Positions 16,916 to 26,198 of a stretch of 64,000 bases of DNA are shown one piece after another; the stretch's first letter is position 1; each line of letters begins with the position of its first letter. The translations under genes and the position numbers were made by a program. Location: contig NZ_CP080649.1 of the NCBI RefSeq assembly GCF_019603315.1, positions 3,296,176 through 3,360,175 of the forward strand, written 5' to 3'. The stretch is from Ruficoccus sp. ZRK36. Lineage in GTDB: Bacteria; Verrucomicrobiota; Verrucomicrobiia; Opitutales; Cerasicoccaceae. The notes beneath the pieces were generated by a model. It was given only the letters and a program-made list of their open reading frames with translations. It was not told where the DNA came from and made no database searches.

Positions 16916-16933
16916 TACGGATTTTATCCGTAT
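16915..16933 (+). promoter_or_regulatory. Intercistronic hairpin after the pilin gene
   Basis: A perfect 8-bp stem, ATACGGAT and ATCCGTAT, with a three-base loop starts within the VirB2-like stop codon. There is no T-run. It could protect the pilin message or cause partial termination so that pilin is made in excess over the rest of the operon. Confidence 0.5.
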
Positions 16934-16963
16934 CAGATTCTTCTATTAACCCTGTCAATAGAC

Positions 16964-17305
16964 ATGGAACAGCTTGAGCGTACCCGCACCAATGCGGCTA
17001 ATGATTCCAAAGGTCAGGCATTTGGCCTTTCAGGGAATCTATTTCTTTTCCCGATTATCGGCGTCGTCGTGGCGCTATCGGTAAGCATGATTTCCTTCAG
17101 TATTTTTGGCCTCGGATTGGTGGCTTCAATACTGGTGGCGGCGCCGTTTTTGGCGCTGCCCACCATCTACGTTTTCACGCTTCGTCACAATAAGCCCCGA
17201 GGCTATGACCGTGATTGGCTCCACAATGTGACCTCATCGGGTTTCTCATTTGTGAAGGCCAATCAACCAATTAATCCACGTCAAATAGGAGGCAGCTATG
17301 AGTAG
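16964..17305 (+). CDS. VirB3/TrbD-like inner membrane protein
   Basis: This is a 113-residue protein with a hydrophilic N-terminus, a pair of membrane helices (about 28-75) and a hydrophilic tail. It lies between the VirB2-like and VirB4-like genes, exactly where VirB3 is found, and overlaps the VirB4-like gene by 8 bases. VirB3 anchors the VirB4 ATPase in the inner membrane. Residue-level motifs are weak, so the call depends on build and gene order. Confidence 0.68.
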   Translation: MEQLERTRTNAANDSKGQAFGLSGNLFLFPIIGVVVALSVSMISFSIFGLGLVASILVAAPFLALPTIYVFTLRHNKPRGYDRDWLHNVTSSGFSFVKANQPINPRQIGGSYE

Positions 17306-19937
17306 TCAGGCACCCAATGGCTGGTTTGCCGATGACATGCTCATTTTCGGCTCGCTTGAAAAGGGCTGCCGTGTGGCCAAGGGTTTCGTGGTCGAAACGC
17401 CCGACCTGCGAGGCGGCAGCGTGAGCATCAAAAACGAATACAAGCGTAAGATACGGCATATGCTTAATTCGCTGGGATCGAATGAATCGATGCAGGTTCA
17501 ATGGACTTGCAACAATGATTACCGCCACGCGCTAACGCAGTATTATCAGGAAACACTGGATCACTGTCAGGACGATTATTTGAAGGCCATTCGCAATGAG
17601 CGTTTCACGCGCTACTGGTCCAGAATGTTGGCGCGTCAACTCAGGCGCGAGCACCTTGTCATTTTCATTGTCTGCGAAATGGAAAAGTATTCGGGCAATC
17701 TGAAATCCAAGCCCGGACTCCGCAAATTTTATGACGCGCAGCTCGACAGTTTGCGGACCCATTTTGGCGAACGGGAAAATCAGATGCGCAATGTTTTGGG
17801 CGCGGATACATCGGTTGCCGCCATGAGCGACGTGGAACACTACGCCTATTGCAAGCGGTTCCTCAACCCCTCGCTTTCCGAGAGTTTTGACTATGACTAC
17901 CAGAGCAGTTTCGACGAACGATACACGATTCAGGAAAACTGCCTGCATTGTGACATCCGTTCGGCGGACAAAGCCGCTCTGGAATTTGACGGCTATTATC
18001 ACAGCATTTTCACGGTCCAACGCTGGCCCAGCGAAACCTACCCCGGCATCATCCATAACCTGACGAGTCTGCCGTCTCTGGACTATCAGATCACCGTCAA
18101 TATTCAGCCTCTCGACATTCGGCAAATTATCCGAAAGGAGGAGAAGGAAGCCGACCGGCTCAAAAATGAGCACCGTCACAAGGGGCGCCAATCGGACGCC
18201 ACGGCCATCCAGAAGAAAGAGAAAACAATCGACGCGCTTGCGCAGGGCTACACGAAGCCGTTCAGCGTTACCTATATTATTCGCACCTGGGCGAAGGACT
18301 TGGAAACGCTTCGCGCCAAAACAGCCGAGCTCAAGCAGGCCGTCGCTCAGATGAACGGAGCCGAGATTTACCAGAACACTCTTTTTGCCAGCAGCAAGAA
18401 GCTGTTCTTTGCCTCATGGCCCGGCTGGACCGGTTCCACCTACACGCACCGCGACGAGTACGCCGAGGACGGCTATTTGGCCGATTTGTTACCTTTTTCG
18501 GCGACCTTTACCGGTTATCTGGATAATGCCGAAGCGCTTTATGACGGCAACCAGAGCAATCTTGTTGGCATCAACACCTTTGTTGGGGGAACCCCGCAGC
18601 ACACTGTTCTGTTTGGCATCAGTGGCGCCGGTAAATCGGTCTTCATGGAAGACCTCCTATCGCAAACCGCCCACAAATTCGCCTACACGGTTATCATTGA
18701 AGAAGGGCTGTCATACGAAAGCTTCACGAATAACCTTGGCGGCACACCAATCATTATCCAGCCCGACAGCGACCTCGTAATCAATTATCTCGATACGGCA
18801 GGTATGCCGCTGACACGCCTGCAAATATCCTCTGGCGTCGCCTTGGTTTCACGCATGATTGGCGTGCCCGATTCGCAGGAACGGCAACAGGTCAGGCAGG
18901 CGCAGATTGGACACTACATTGATTTACTCTACCGCGACCAATTTGAATCGTGGAGCAACAAGCATCGTGACCGTATGCCGGAGGTCCGCAAAATGGCGTG
19001 CGCCACCTACCTGTGGAAGCAAGAGAAGATTCAGACCAAGACAAGCTTTATCGAAGCATTCAGTATTTTCCGCGACTTACTTGCCGCTGAGGACGAGGAA
19101 GCGATGGAATTCTTCAATTCGATCAGGCCGGACAGGGTTGTCGAGTTCGCCAAACACGCCGACACGAGCGATTACGTCAAGGACACCGCTTTTGCCTACT
19201 TTGAGCCCGAAGATTATCCGATCCACTCTCAGTTGATTGAACTGATGCGATTCGGGCGCAGTTCTTACCACCCCAAGGAGGAAATTGACGAATTGGCTAC
19301 CCTCATGGCCGCATGGACGGCTACCGGCAGTTACGGCAAGCTGTTCGATGGCGCGACCAACATCAATTTGAAAAACCGGATTGCGCATTTCGAGTTGGGA
19401 CAATTGGGCGACGAAGCCGTTGAACTACGCACTGCCGCCGGTTTGCTCATTACCTCATTCGCCCGGCAACATATAATTTCGCTGCCGCGCAACTTGCGCA
19501 AACGGATCATCTTTGAAGAAGTCTCACGCTTCCTTGACGTGCCGGGAGGCGAGAAAACCGTTTCCGAGGCATACGCGCAGCTTCGTAAATTCTCATGCTG
19601 GACTTGTTCCATCGTTCAGCAATACGAGCGCTTCAAAAGCTCGCGCATTCGCTCCGTCGTCATGGGCAATTCCAAGCAGCATCTATTGATGCGACAGTTG
19701 GACAAGGCCGACATTCAGGAAATCGCCCAGGACACCGGACTGCCGCCATCGGTGCAGGAATCCATTATGGATTACCCGCTCGTGGAGCAACAAGCCGAGG
19801 GACACAAGTATTCCAGTGTGTGCTACTACGCGCCAGGCGCCAGACCGCCGCTTTGTGGAACCGCGCTGAATATACAGGCGCAGACCTATTACAATCAAAC
19901 CAAGGCCCAGCCTGAAAAGGAAAGCATTACCCAATGA
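17298..19937 (+). CDS. virB4: VirB4/TrbE-family conjugation ATPase
   Basis: This is the main energising ATPase of the type IV secretion system, at the cytoplasmic face of the inner membrane. The 879-residue length fits the family. An N-terminal CagE/TrbE-like domain runs to about residue 400 and the RecA-like ATPase domain follows, with Walker A GISGAGKS (440-447) and a Walker B-like IIFEEVSRFLD near 736-746. The second acidic residue of the usual DE is here EE. The gene starts behind a good ribosome binding site (TAGGAGGC) and overlaps its neighbours on both sides (8 bases upstream, 4 downstream), so translation is coupled. Confidence 0.93.
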   Translation: MSSQAPNGWFADDMLIFGSLEKGCRVAKGFVVETPDLRGGSVSIKNEYKRKIRHMLNSLGSNESMQVQWTCNNDYRHALTQYYQETLDHCQDDYLKAIRNERFTRYWSRMLARQLRREHLVIFIVCEMEKYSGNLKSKPGLRKFYDAQLDSLRTHFGERENQMRNVLGADTSVAAMSDVEHYAYCKRFLNPSLSESFDYDYQSSFDERYTIQENCLHCDIRSADKAALEFDGYYHSIFTVQRWPSETYPGIIHNLTSLPSLDYQITVNIQPLDIRQIIRKEEKEADRLKNEHRHKGRQSDATAIQKKEKTIDALAQGYTKPFSVTYIIRTWAKDLETLRAKTAELKQAVAQMNGAEIYQNTLFASSKKLFFASWPGWTGSTYTHRDEYAEDGYLADLLPFSATFTGYLDNAEALYDGNQSNLVGINTFVGGTPQHTVLFGISGAGKSVFMEDLLSQTAHKFAYTVIIEEGLSYESFTNNLGGTPIIIQPDSDLVINYLDTAGMPLTRLQISSGVALVSRMIGVPDSQERQQVRQAQIGHYIDLLYRDQFESWSNKHRDRMPEVRKMACATYLWKQEKIQTKTSFIEAFSIFRDLLAAEDEEAMEFFNSIRPDRVVEFAKHADTSDYVKDTAFAYFEPEDYPIHSQLIELMRFGRSSYHPKEEIDELATLMAAWTATGSYGKLFDGATNINLKNRIAHFELGQLGDEAVELRTAAGLLITSFARQHIISLPRNLRKRIIFEEVSRFLDVPGGEKTVSEAYAQLRKFSCWTCSIVQQYERFKSSRIRSVVMGNSKQHLLMRQLDKADIQEIAQDTGLPPSVQESIMDYPLVEQQAEGHKYSSVCYYAPGARPPLCGTALNIQAQTYYNQTKAQPEKESITQ

Positions 19938-20380
19938 AAACACTATTTTCCCCAACTGGGCGTCACCAGATATTCTCTGTCCTGATTCTCGCAAGCGCGT
20001 TGCTTGCCGGTTGCGCCAACAGCGATGTCGGCAAGGGCGCCACCGTGGTCGGTGGAAGCGCACTCGGCGCATTCACCGCCTATGAAGCCTCCGACGGAGA
20101 CGCCGCATGGACGACCGGGGGCGCGGCGCTGGGCGCCGTCGCTGCCTTGGGAGCCAACGCCTATGCCGAGGAAAGTGAGCGCCTTGCTTACCGTAGTGGC
20201 TACGAAGCGGCGCTCAACCAAAGCGTCAAGCAACAGTACTGGATTATGCAGAACCAGCAAATGCAAAAGCAGTACGGCGATCAGGATGAAACGGAAACCT
20301 TCGTCCCGATTGTTATTCCCGAACAAGAAATCAACGGCGAGCTCAGGGATGAGCGCGTCATCTACTTAAAAGCAAGGTAA
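19934..20380 (+). CDS. Glycine-zipper lipoprotein of the secretion operon
   Basis: This is a predicted lipoprotein of 148 residues: signal peptide with lipobox LLAGC (Cys26), followed by a Gly/Ala-rich segment (about 33-72) like the glycine-zipper domains of outer-membrane lipoproteins, and a Gln-rich hydrophilic tail. It starts in an ATGA overlap with virB4. No T4SS subunit family was recognised. It may do the job of VirB7 in stabilising the outer membrane core, but this is inference from position and lipidation. Confidence 0.7.
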   Translation: MKTLFSPTGRHQIFSVLILASALLAGCANSDVGKGATVVGGSALGAFTAYEASDGDAAWTTGGAALGAVAALGANAYAEESERLAYRSGYEAALNQSVKQQYWIMQNQQMQKQYGDQDETETFVPIVIPEQEINGELRDERVIYLKAR

Positions 20381-20384
20381 TCGC

Positions 20385-21188
20385 ATGAAGCTAATTCTAT
20401 TTTTCTCCATTCTGCTATTCGCAATTTCGGCGCAAGCGCAGTGGGTCGTCACCGATCCCGCGCATACCGCGCAAACCATTACCTCAAGAATACAAGACAT
20501 CGCCAATCACGCCGAAGTCTTAACTGAGTGGCAGCAACAGTACGAACAGCTTACCGAGCAAATAAATACGATGACGCAGCAACTTGAAGTGGAAACCATC
20601 ATGAAGGACTGGATGGGTGACCCGATTGCGGTCGATCTTCCTTCATTGGAAGTGCTTTCAATGGATGACTTTATCGATGACATCAATTACGGCATTCCGT
20701 GGGATGAAGTTATTGAGCAGGCCGATGGCACTGACAGTCTCGGTGAAACTCACGGCGGTTTGTTTGAGGAGGTGCCCGCGGTAACCGTAACCGGCGAAGC
20801 GGTCAACGTTACCGATGCGGCTTTGAAACAATACGCCGCCGTGGATCGGCAGTATATCAATTACGTTGAAGCCTCCGGCGAGATCGATGCTCGCTTGCGG
20901 GAGCTGCAAGAGAATCAGGCCCTCACCCTGACTGAACTGCGAAACGCCGCTACTGACGCGGAAGTGCAGAAGCTATCTGCCATTGTAAACGCTCAGAATG
21001 GTCAAATCACTTTGCTGATTTCTGAGCGCGAGAAGCAATACCAGCAATACAACGCATTGAAAGAACTGAGTGAGAATCAGGAGGCAAAATCAAAATCCGT
21101 CTCCGTTAAGGCGCACATGCAAGACCAACATGCTGCTTACCAATCTTTGCAAAACTACCTAATGGGGCTCACCAGCTCCGAAAACTAA
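20385..21188 (+). CDS. VirB5/TrbJ-like periplasmic protein
   Basis: This is a 267-residue exported protein with a cleavable signal peptide (ending AISAQA) and a long, mostly helical body. The early stretch DPAHTAQTITSRIQDI and the repeated Gln/Glu-rich coiled segments (about 45-75 and 165-250) match the TrbJ/VirB5 pattern, where a DP-start precedes paired helices. Such proteins sit in the periplasm or at the pilus tip. It lies four bases after the lipoprotein gene. Confidence 0.75.
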   Translation: MKLILFFSILLFAISAQAQWVVTDPAHTAQTITSRIQDIANHAEVLTEWQQQYEQLTEQINTMTQQLEVETIMKDWMGDPIAVDLPSLEVLSMDDFIDDINYGIPWDEVIEQADGTDSLGETHGGLFEEVPAVTVTGEAVNVTDAALKQYAAVDRQYINYVEASGEIDARLRELQENQALTLTELRNAATDAEVQKLSAIVNAQNGQITLLISEREKQYQQYNALKELSENQEAKSKSVSVKAHMQDQHAAYQSLQNYLMGLTSSEN

Positions 21189-21203
21189 AACGACCTACCA
21201 GTT

Positions 21204-21662
21204 ATGAAAAGTATCGGATTAATTCTACTAACGGCATCGCTGGCCATCTGCGGATGCGGCGGCGAAAAGCGGGAAGCCCAAATTACCATTGCCGAGGACG
21301 GGCAACCGGCCCGGACAATCAGTATCATCGTTGAAGGCAAAGACGATGTTATCATTGAAGACCCGTATATCGCTGAAATCGAAGCAATCTCTGCTGAATA
21401 CATGAAGGAGAGAGAGCGCATCAAAACCGAAGGCGACGAAATGAGCCGCGAGGAACGTCAGGCATTCGGCGACCTTCGTAAATCCAGTGGCAAGCGGATT
21501 CGCGAGCTCCAACGACTTCGCCGGGACTTTATTCGAGAGCAAATGACCGAACACGGCGGCGTTCGTTTCATCGTGACCGATTCGGAGGATGCGGAGGATG
21601 GAATGAACGAAGCGCTGAAAACAACCGGAGATTATCTGCAAGGGCTCCAAGAACGGCAATAG
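21204..21662 (+). CDS. Small lipoprotein of the secretion operon
   Basis: This is a 152-residue predicted lipoprotein with a short signal peptide and Cys in LAICGCGG. The mature part is very rich in Glu, Arg and Lys and probably helical (about 60-115). It is not assigned to a family. It lies between the VirB5-like and VirB6-like genes, where entry-exclusion lipoproteins such as TrbK are often found. That makes an exclusion role possible, but no sequence feature proves it. Confidence 0.65.
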   Translation: MKSIGLILLTASLAICGCGGEKREAQITIAEDGQPARTISIIVEGKDDVIIEDPYIAEIEAISAEYMKERERIKTEGDEMSREERQAFGDLRKSSGKRIRELQRLRRDFIREQMTEHGGVRFIVTDSEDAEDGMNEALKTTGDYLQGLQERQ

Positions 21663-21679
21663 GCCCAACTCATTTATCC

Positions 21680-22894
21680 ATGAATTTTCTCGAAGACATC
21701 TATCTTGAAGACTTTCAGCGCTCGATCATTGAGCTTCAAGAAGCGCTGTTGTTTGTGGCTTACTTCATTCTCGTAGTTGGGCTCATTGTTAGGCTGATAC
21801 GAGCATCAGACACCGATACAGACATGATGGCAATGGTGAAGCCCATATTCACTTGTTTCTTCCTAAATGCCCTCATCGCAACGGTTCGTTTCTGGTTCGA
21901 TGGGCTCGATTCAGGATTCAACGAGGCCGCTGCATGGATAAATGAAGACTTTGGCAGTGAACCTTTTGCCGTTAGCGAAGCTTTAATTGATACGATTCAG
22001 GAAGACCCTGAGGCTGAAGGTTGGGGAGTCGATAGAATCGTCAATTCGATGTATCTAGCCGTTGTTTATGGCTTGGCCAAAATAGGCATAACGCTGGCCG
22101 CACTATTTCAGGTCCCGTTCTATATTCTTCAATATGTCCTCAAGTGGTTTGGCTTTTTATTCCTGCCCATCGGACTCTCTCTATTCGTCTTTCCATCGCT
22201 GGGCAATATTGGGGTAAAACTGATTTCAAACATCATGGCAGTCATGGCATGGCCCATTGGTTTTGCCATAACGAATCTTGCAGCGATGGCCGTCATTGAC
22301 GATTTTGCGACCGCTTCAACCTTTACGGGTAATGACACCGGAGCGGCGCTCTACATGATGAGTTTCGGTTCCCTGCTGATGGGCATAATGGCTTCGCTGA
22401 TACTGGTGATTGGCACGCTGGCAACGCCAACCATCATGTATATTCTATTCTCCAGCGGCGCCATATTGCAGGGAATTACCGGGGCTGTTACCGGCGCTGC
22501 CGCCTTTGCGACCTACATGGGAGGCAGCATGGGCTTTAAAGGACAGGGTGAACCAGCCCCGAAAAGTGAGTCACCGCCCAGTAGTCCAGCTCCGGCGCCC
22601 GCTTCGAGCTACGACAGTATTGGCGGTTCTGGCGGATACACGACGGGCGAGCCACCAACGACTTACGGCGGGGGTTCATCAACCGAACTGGGTCCCGTAT
22701 TCAGACAAGATCATTCGTCTGCTGACCAAGACGCAAAACTTGCGCTGACCAGTGAAAGCCAACCGGCTTTGCCAGCACCGCCCGAGCCTACCAACCCCAT
22801 GCTTCCCGTTTCTCCGAGTGATCCAACGGGAAGCCAACATGCGGCCAGACTGTTCGCCCTTGGCGCTGCCGCAAAACCCGTAATTGATGTATGA
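21680..22894 (+). CDS. VirB6/TrbL-like polytopic inner membrane protein
   Basis: This is a 404-residue channel component. About six hydrophobic segments lie between residues 20 and 280 (for example LLFVAYFILVVGLIVRLI and FGFLFLPIGLSLFVFP), with a periplasmic Trp/Asp-rich loop after the second. The last 120 residues form a Pro/Ser/Gly-rich disordered tail, seen in many TrbL/VirB6 proteins. Its size and place before VirB8 fit VirB6. It overlaps the next gene by four bases. Confidence 0.8.
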   Translation: MNFLEDIYLEDFQRSIIELQEALLFVAYFILVVGLIVRLIRASDTDTDMMAMVKPIFTCFFLNALIATVRFWFDGLDSGFNEAAAWINEDFGSEPFAVSEALIDTIQEDPEAEGWGVDRIVNSMYLAVVYGLAKIGITLAALFQVPFYILQYVLKWFGFLFLPIGLSLFVFPSLGNIGVKLISNIMAVMAWPIGFAITNLAAMAVIDDFATASTFTGNDTGAALYMMSFGSLLMGIMASLILVIGTLATPTIMYILFSSGAILQGITGAVTGAAAFATYMGGSMGFKGQGEPAPKSESPPSSPAPAPASSYDSIGGSGGYTTGEPPTTYGGGSSTELGPVFRQDHSSADQDAKLALTSESQPALPAPPEPTNPMLPVSPSDPTGSQHAARLFALGAAAKPVIDV

Positions 22895-23577
22895 GTTCAG
22901 AAAATCCAGAAACACTAGACTGCTCACAACCTGACCCGGTAAAGGCGCAGGAGCGTGGGACGAAGCGGCAACCGCAGAAGCAGTTTCATCCCCTGAAATT
23001 GTTCACGGACAACGCATGGGCGGCCCGCATGTGGTTTCTTGTATCGCTTTTCTTACTTGGCCTCGTGGTTATCCAACCATTTTTCATTATCAACGCCTAC
23101 CGCACCCGTGAGCGAATCGTGGTCATGGATGGCGCAGGAACTTTTTCCGTGACGCCAACGCTGGACTTTCAGGAGGCGACTCGCGTTCACGAAGAACTGG
23201 CGTTATGGGCGACTTACGCCCTGTTCTCGCAGAATCCCAACGGGTTCGATATGCCTGAATTGCTCGACAAGCTCTTTCTGAATGAAGCCTTGAAGCACGC
23301 ACGCGACTTGCATTCGCAAGCATCCAAGGAATTCCGGGAAAAAGACATCCACCAGAAGGTGGAAATTTTTGAAATCAAGATTCTCGAAACCCGAGAAGAA
23401 CAGGTGTTCGCTCAGGTAAAAGGGCAATTGATCCGTACCGGAACCTTTGAAGGTAAGACCTTTGTCGAAGACCCGGAATTTACGCTCACCCTCGTTTTGC
23501 ACCGCAACCCGAACATGCTCGATAACAAGCGCTTCCCGTTAGCGGTCACATCTTTTGAGGACAAAATCTTACTGTAA
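22891..23577 (+). CDS. VirB8/TrbF-like inner membrane assembly protein
   Basis: This is a 228-residue bitopic protein. The cytoplasmic N-terminus is hydrophilic, one membrane helix covers about 48-71 (MWFLVSLFLLGLVV), and the periplasmic remainder has the mixed alpha/beta look of the NTF2-like VirB8 fold. It bridges the inner membrane complex to VirB9 and VirB10, whose genes follow. The stop lies 7 bases before the next start. Confidence 0.8.
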   Translation: MSSENPETLDCSQPDPVKAQERGTKRQPQKQFHPLKLFTDNAWAARMWFLVSLFLLGLVVIQPFFIINAYRTRERIVVMDGAGTFSVTPTLDFQEATRVHEELALWATYALFSQNPNGFDMPELLDKLFLNEALKHARDLHSQASKEFREKDIHQKVEIFEIKILETREEQVFAQVKGQLIRTGTFEGKTFVEDPEFTLTLVLHRNPNMLDNKRFPLAVTSFEDKILL

Positions 23578-23584
23578 ATGCACC

Positions 23585-24475
23585 ATGAATCTACGCCTCA
23601 TTCATTTCTTTCTCTTGCTGACACCAGCTATACTACTGGCGAAAGCAGACCGCTATAACCGTGATGTCATCAAGCAGTATGCGCTCAATCCGCAAACCGT
23701 CTACAACATCCCGATTGGCAACACGCCGACTACGATTACGTTTCCGGGGCCGCTTTCATCGATTGATGGCGCCAACGTCAGCAGTAGCGCCAAGAACAAG
23801 GCGCCGGTTCTGCTCAGTTACATTGATGGCCGCTACTTCTTTTCCGTTCGGGCGACCGAGCCCAACGCAAGGGGAGCGCTCAATGTGGTTTTTCAGAATC
23901 AGACCTTCGTCTTCAATTTCTATCACCATGAGGATGAAATTCCTTACCGGACCGTTCGCTTGGTGGATTCCGGTGATTCGGCGATGGTGGCGGCAGGCTA
24001 CGGAGCCGAGCGCACCAACATACATAAGACCACGCCGAGCGTATTACTTGATTTGCCGGATCGCGCCAAGAGCTACCACCTGATTAACCAAGCATACCCA
24101 AAGATGTTGGATGAGGAGATCCAACATCTTGCCCCGCCAAACCTGAATACGGAATACCAAGACTTCAATGTCCGGATCGATGACATCTATCGATTCCCCC
24201 AGTACGACACACTTGCTTTCAAGATCAGCTTACGGAATGAATCCGATGAGGCGATTTTCTACCAGCCGCAGATGATGGCCGTCAGGATCGGGCAGAATTT
24301 GTATTTCCCCTCAATCGCGGACGCCTCCGGCATCATTCCCCCGCAGTCTGATAGCATCGCCTACATCGCGATCACCGGCAAGCCGAACGGCGAACGCGCC
24401 GACCTCAGCATCAGGAATCCATTCCAGATCATCGTATCCCAAGTGAATGATCCGGCCACGCTCCTCATTCCCTAA
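23585..24475 (+). CDS. VirB9/TrbG-like outer membrane core protein
   Basis: This is a 296-residue exported protein with a signal peptide ending in ILLAKA. The VirB9 pattern is visible: an N-terminal beta domain with VYNIPIGNTPTTITFPGPLSSIDGA-type strands (first part only shown) and a C-terminal part (FNVRIDDIYRFPQYDTLAF) of the kind that binds the VirB10 barrel. The ATG at 23,585 gives a good signal peptide, so it is preferred over an upstream in-frame start at 23,555. It forms the O-layer of the secretion channel with VirB10. Confidence 0.8.
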   Translation: MNLRLIHFFLLLTPAILLAKADRYNRDVIKQYALNPQTVYNIPIGNTPTTITFPGPLSSIDGANVSSSAKNKAPVLLSYIDGRYFFSVRATEPNARGALNVVFQNQTFVFNFYHHEDEIPYRTVRLVDSGDSAMVAAGYGAERTNIHKTTPSVLLDLPDRAKSYHLINQAYPKMLDEEIQHLAPPNLNTEYQDFNVRIDDIYRFPQYDTLAFKISLRNESDEAIFYQPQMMAVRIGQNLYFPSIADASGIIPPQSDSIAYIAITGKPNGERADLSIRNPFQIIVSQVNDPATLLIP

Positions 24476-24487
24476 CCCAACAATAAG

Positions 24488-25564
24488 ATGCTATCATTTA
24501 TCAAATCACCACTCGGCAACGCCGTCGTTCTAATAACCCTTGTTGGCTCCATTGCCGCCGTGGTTGTGCTCGACTCCATCGAAGAAGGGCGAGCCGAGGC
24601 TGACTTTAACGAGCCCCAAGGCGAAACCTACAATTACAAGCCGGAGGTGTACAAGCGGGACATCCCGCGCTTCAGAATGCCCGGCGCCGTTGTTCAATCC
24701 ATCACGGACGAGAAGCCCGAGCCAACGGAAGAAAAGACTGCGACTAAACCAGAGTCAGTTGTATCCCGGCCATTCTTGGCGCGTCAAGAGGAGTCCAAGG
24801 AAGAGCCCGAACCGGAATTGCCGCTGAATCTCTTTGCGGGCAAACCGCCCGAGAATCAACCAACGCTTTCCGCCGATTACGCGCCGTATGGCCGCCTCGT
24901 TCCATGCGAGCTTACTATCACCGTTGAGAGTAATGCGATCAATACGCCGATCATTGGCCTTGTCACCGATGACGTGGTCCATGCCGGTAAAGTCATAATA
25001 CCGGCGGGGGCCGAAGTTCATGGTCGCGCCAGCGAAAGCCGCAGCCGTGACCGTATTGCCGCCACCGGCACATGGAATTTCGTCTGGCGCACACAGGACC
25101 GTCTCAACGGCACGGAGCTAGCCGTGCAGGGCATTGCGCTAGACCGCGAATACAATTTCAACACCGGGCAGTGGGGGTTGCGGGATGGCTCCGCAGGCTT
25201 GAAAGGCTACCTCATCGAAAGCGATAGTTGGAACGAGATTAAACTGTTCGCTTCGACCTTTCTAGCCGCCGCTACGCAGGGCCTCAAAGAATACGACAAC
25301 TTTATCACTGATACCGGTTCGAGTATCCAAATTGCCGAAAGCTCTGCCGGGAATGCCGCCTTGGACGGCGCCAGCGCCGTCATGGTCGAGTATGCCGAGC
25401 AGATTCGGGAAACGATTCAACGCGACGGCTACTACATTCGCGTGCCCACCGGGAAGCAGTTTTACGTCTATGTCACCCAAACCATCGACGCCCGCGAAGG
25501 TACGCGGGGCAACGTCAGCAACAAGGACATTTGGAAAAAGGAGGATAACGCAAATGAAGGATAA
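24488..25564 (+). CDS. VirB10/TrbI-like channel scaffold protein
   Basis: This is a 358-residue protein spanning inner and outer membranes. It has a short cytoplasmic start, one membrane helix (about 11-29), a Pro/Glu-rich linker (65-125) and the TrbI/VirB10 beta-barrel domain from about 138. Visible family motifs include GRLVPCELTITVES, VIIPAGAEVHGRA and the late PTGKQFYVYVTQTID. It overlaps the following lipoprotein gene by 11 bases. It senses ATPase activity and opens the outer membrane pore in known systems. Confidence 0.85.
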   Translation: MLSFIKSPLGNAVVLITLVGSIAAVVVLDSIEEGRAEADFNEPQGETYNYKPEVYKRDIPRFRMPGAVVQSITDEKPEPTEEKTATKPESVVSRPFLARQEESKEEPEPELPLNLFAGKPPENQPTLSADYAPYGRLVPCELTITVESNAINTPIIGLVTDDVVHAGKVIIPAGAEVHGRASESRSRDRIAATGTWNFVWRTQDRLNGTELAVQGIALDREYNFNTGQWGLRDGSAGLKGYLIESDSWNEIKLFASTFLAAATQGLKEYDNFITDTGSSIQIAESSAGNAALDGASAVMVEYAEQIRETIQRDGYYIRVPTGKQFYVYVTQTIDAREGTRGNVSNKDIWKKEDNANEG

Positions 25565-26072
25565 ACGAAAACGACTCATTGGCCTGTTCGCCATCGCGCC
25601 CATTGCATTGTTTTGGAGCGGCTGCGAATCCACGGAATCTTTTGCCGAGGAACCGCCGCCAATGCAGCCAGCCGAGCCCATTCAAGTTTCGGGCACTCAG
25701 CTTGACCCTTACAATATGGGCAAGGTCCGCACGCCCGAGGCGATTCACGCCTACTATATTGGTCCTTACGTTGATCCACAGGATTCCGGCATTCGCCACG
25801 ATGGACACCGTATTTCCCGAGTGGAACGCCCGGCTCAATGGAACCTGACGCCAAGCGCCCCGACCGCAGTTCCCTTGGGGCCGGTCGTCGCCGTCGCCGA
25901 CCCTGCCAAGCAAACGGCACTGCTTACCGGGGAACTCGAAAACAAGATCACTCAGGCCAACAACCTGATTGCCGCCCTCATTGAGCAGAACGACCAGTTG
26001 CAAGGCGAGCTCCAACGGAAAGACAAGGCCATCGAAAACCTATCGCAGCGTATCTCCAATCTCGAAGATTAG
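25554..26072 (+). CDS. Lipoprotein with C-terminal coiled coil, last gene of operon
   Basis: This is a 172-residue predicted lipoprotein. The signal segment ends at FWSGC (Cys24), a Pro-rich linker follows, and residues 122-172 form a clear heptad-like coiled coil ending in LSQRISNLED. The start at 25,554 has an excellent AAAGGAGGA ribosome binding site inside the end of the VirB10-like gene. No family was recognised. Its place suggests a structural partner of the outer membrane core. Confidence 0.72.
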   Translation: MKDKRKRLIGLFAIAPIALFWSGCESTESFAEEPPPMQPAEPIQVSGTQLDPYNMGKVRTPEAIHAYYIGPYVDPQDSGIRHDGHRISRVERPAQWNLTPSAPTAVPLGPVVAVADPAKQTALLTGELENKITQANNLIAALIEQNDQLQGELQRKDKAIENLSQRISNLED

Positions 26073-26152
26073 CAATTTCATCATGAATACACACAAATCT
26101 ATCACCTTTGGCATTCTGCCAAACCTGTAATCACAAGCTGAACAAATAGCGG

Positions 26153-26181
26153 CCCCACGGACAGGTTAAGAAAGCGTGGGG
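26153..26181 (+). terminator. Hairpin after the secretion operon
   Basis: CCCCACG pairs with CGTGGGG around a 15-base loop; GTTTGG follows. It lies about 80 bases after the last secretion gene and just before the next gene. The T-run is poor, so it may be an attenuator and not a full terminator. Confidence 0.4.
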
Positions 26182-26198
26182 TTTGGTAGGACAATCCT

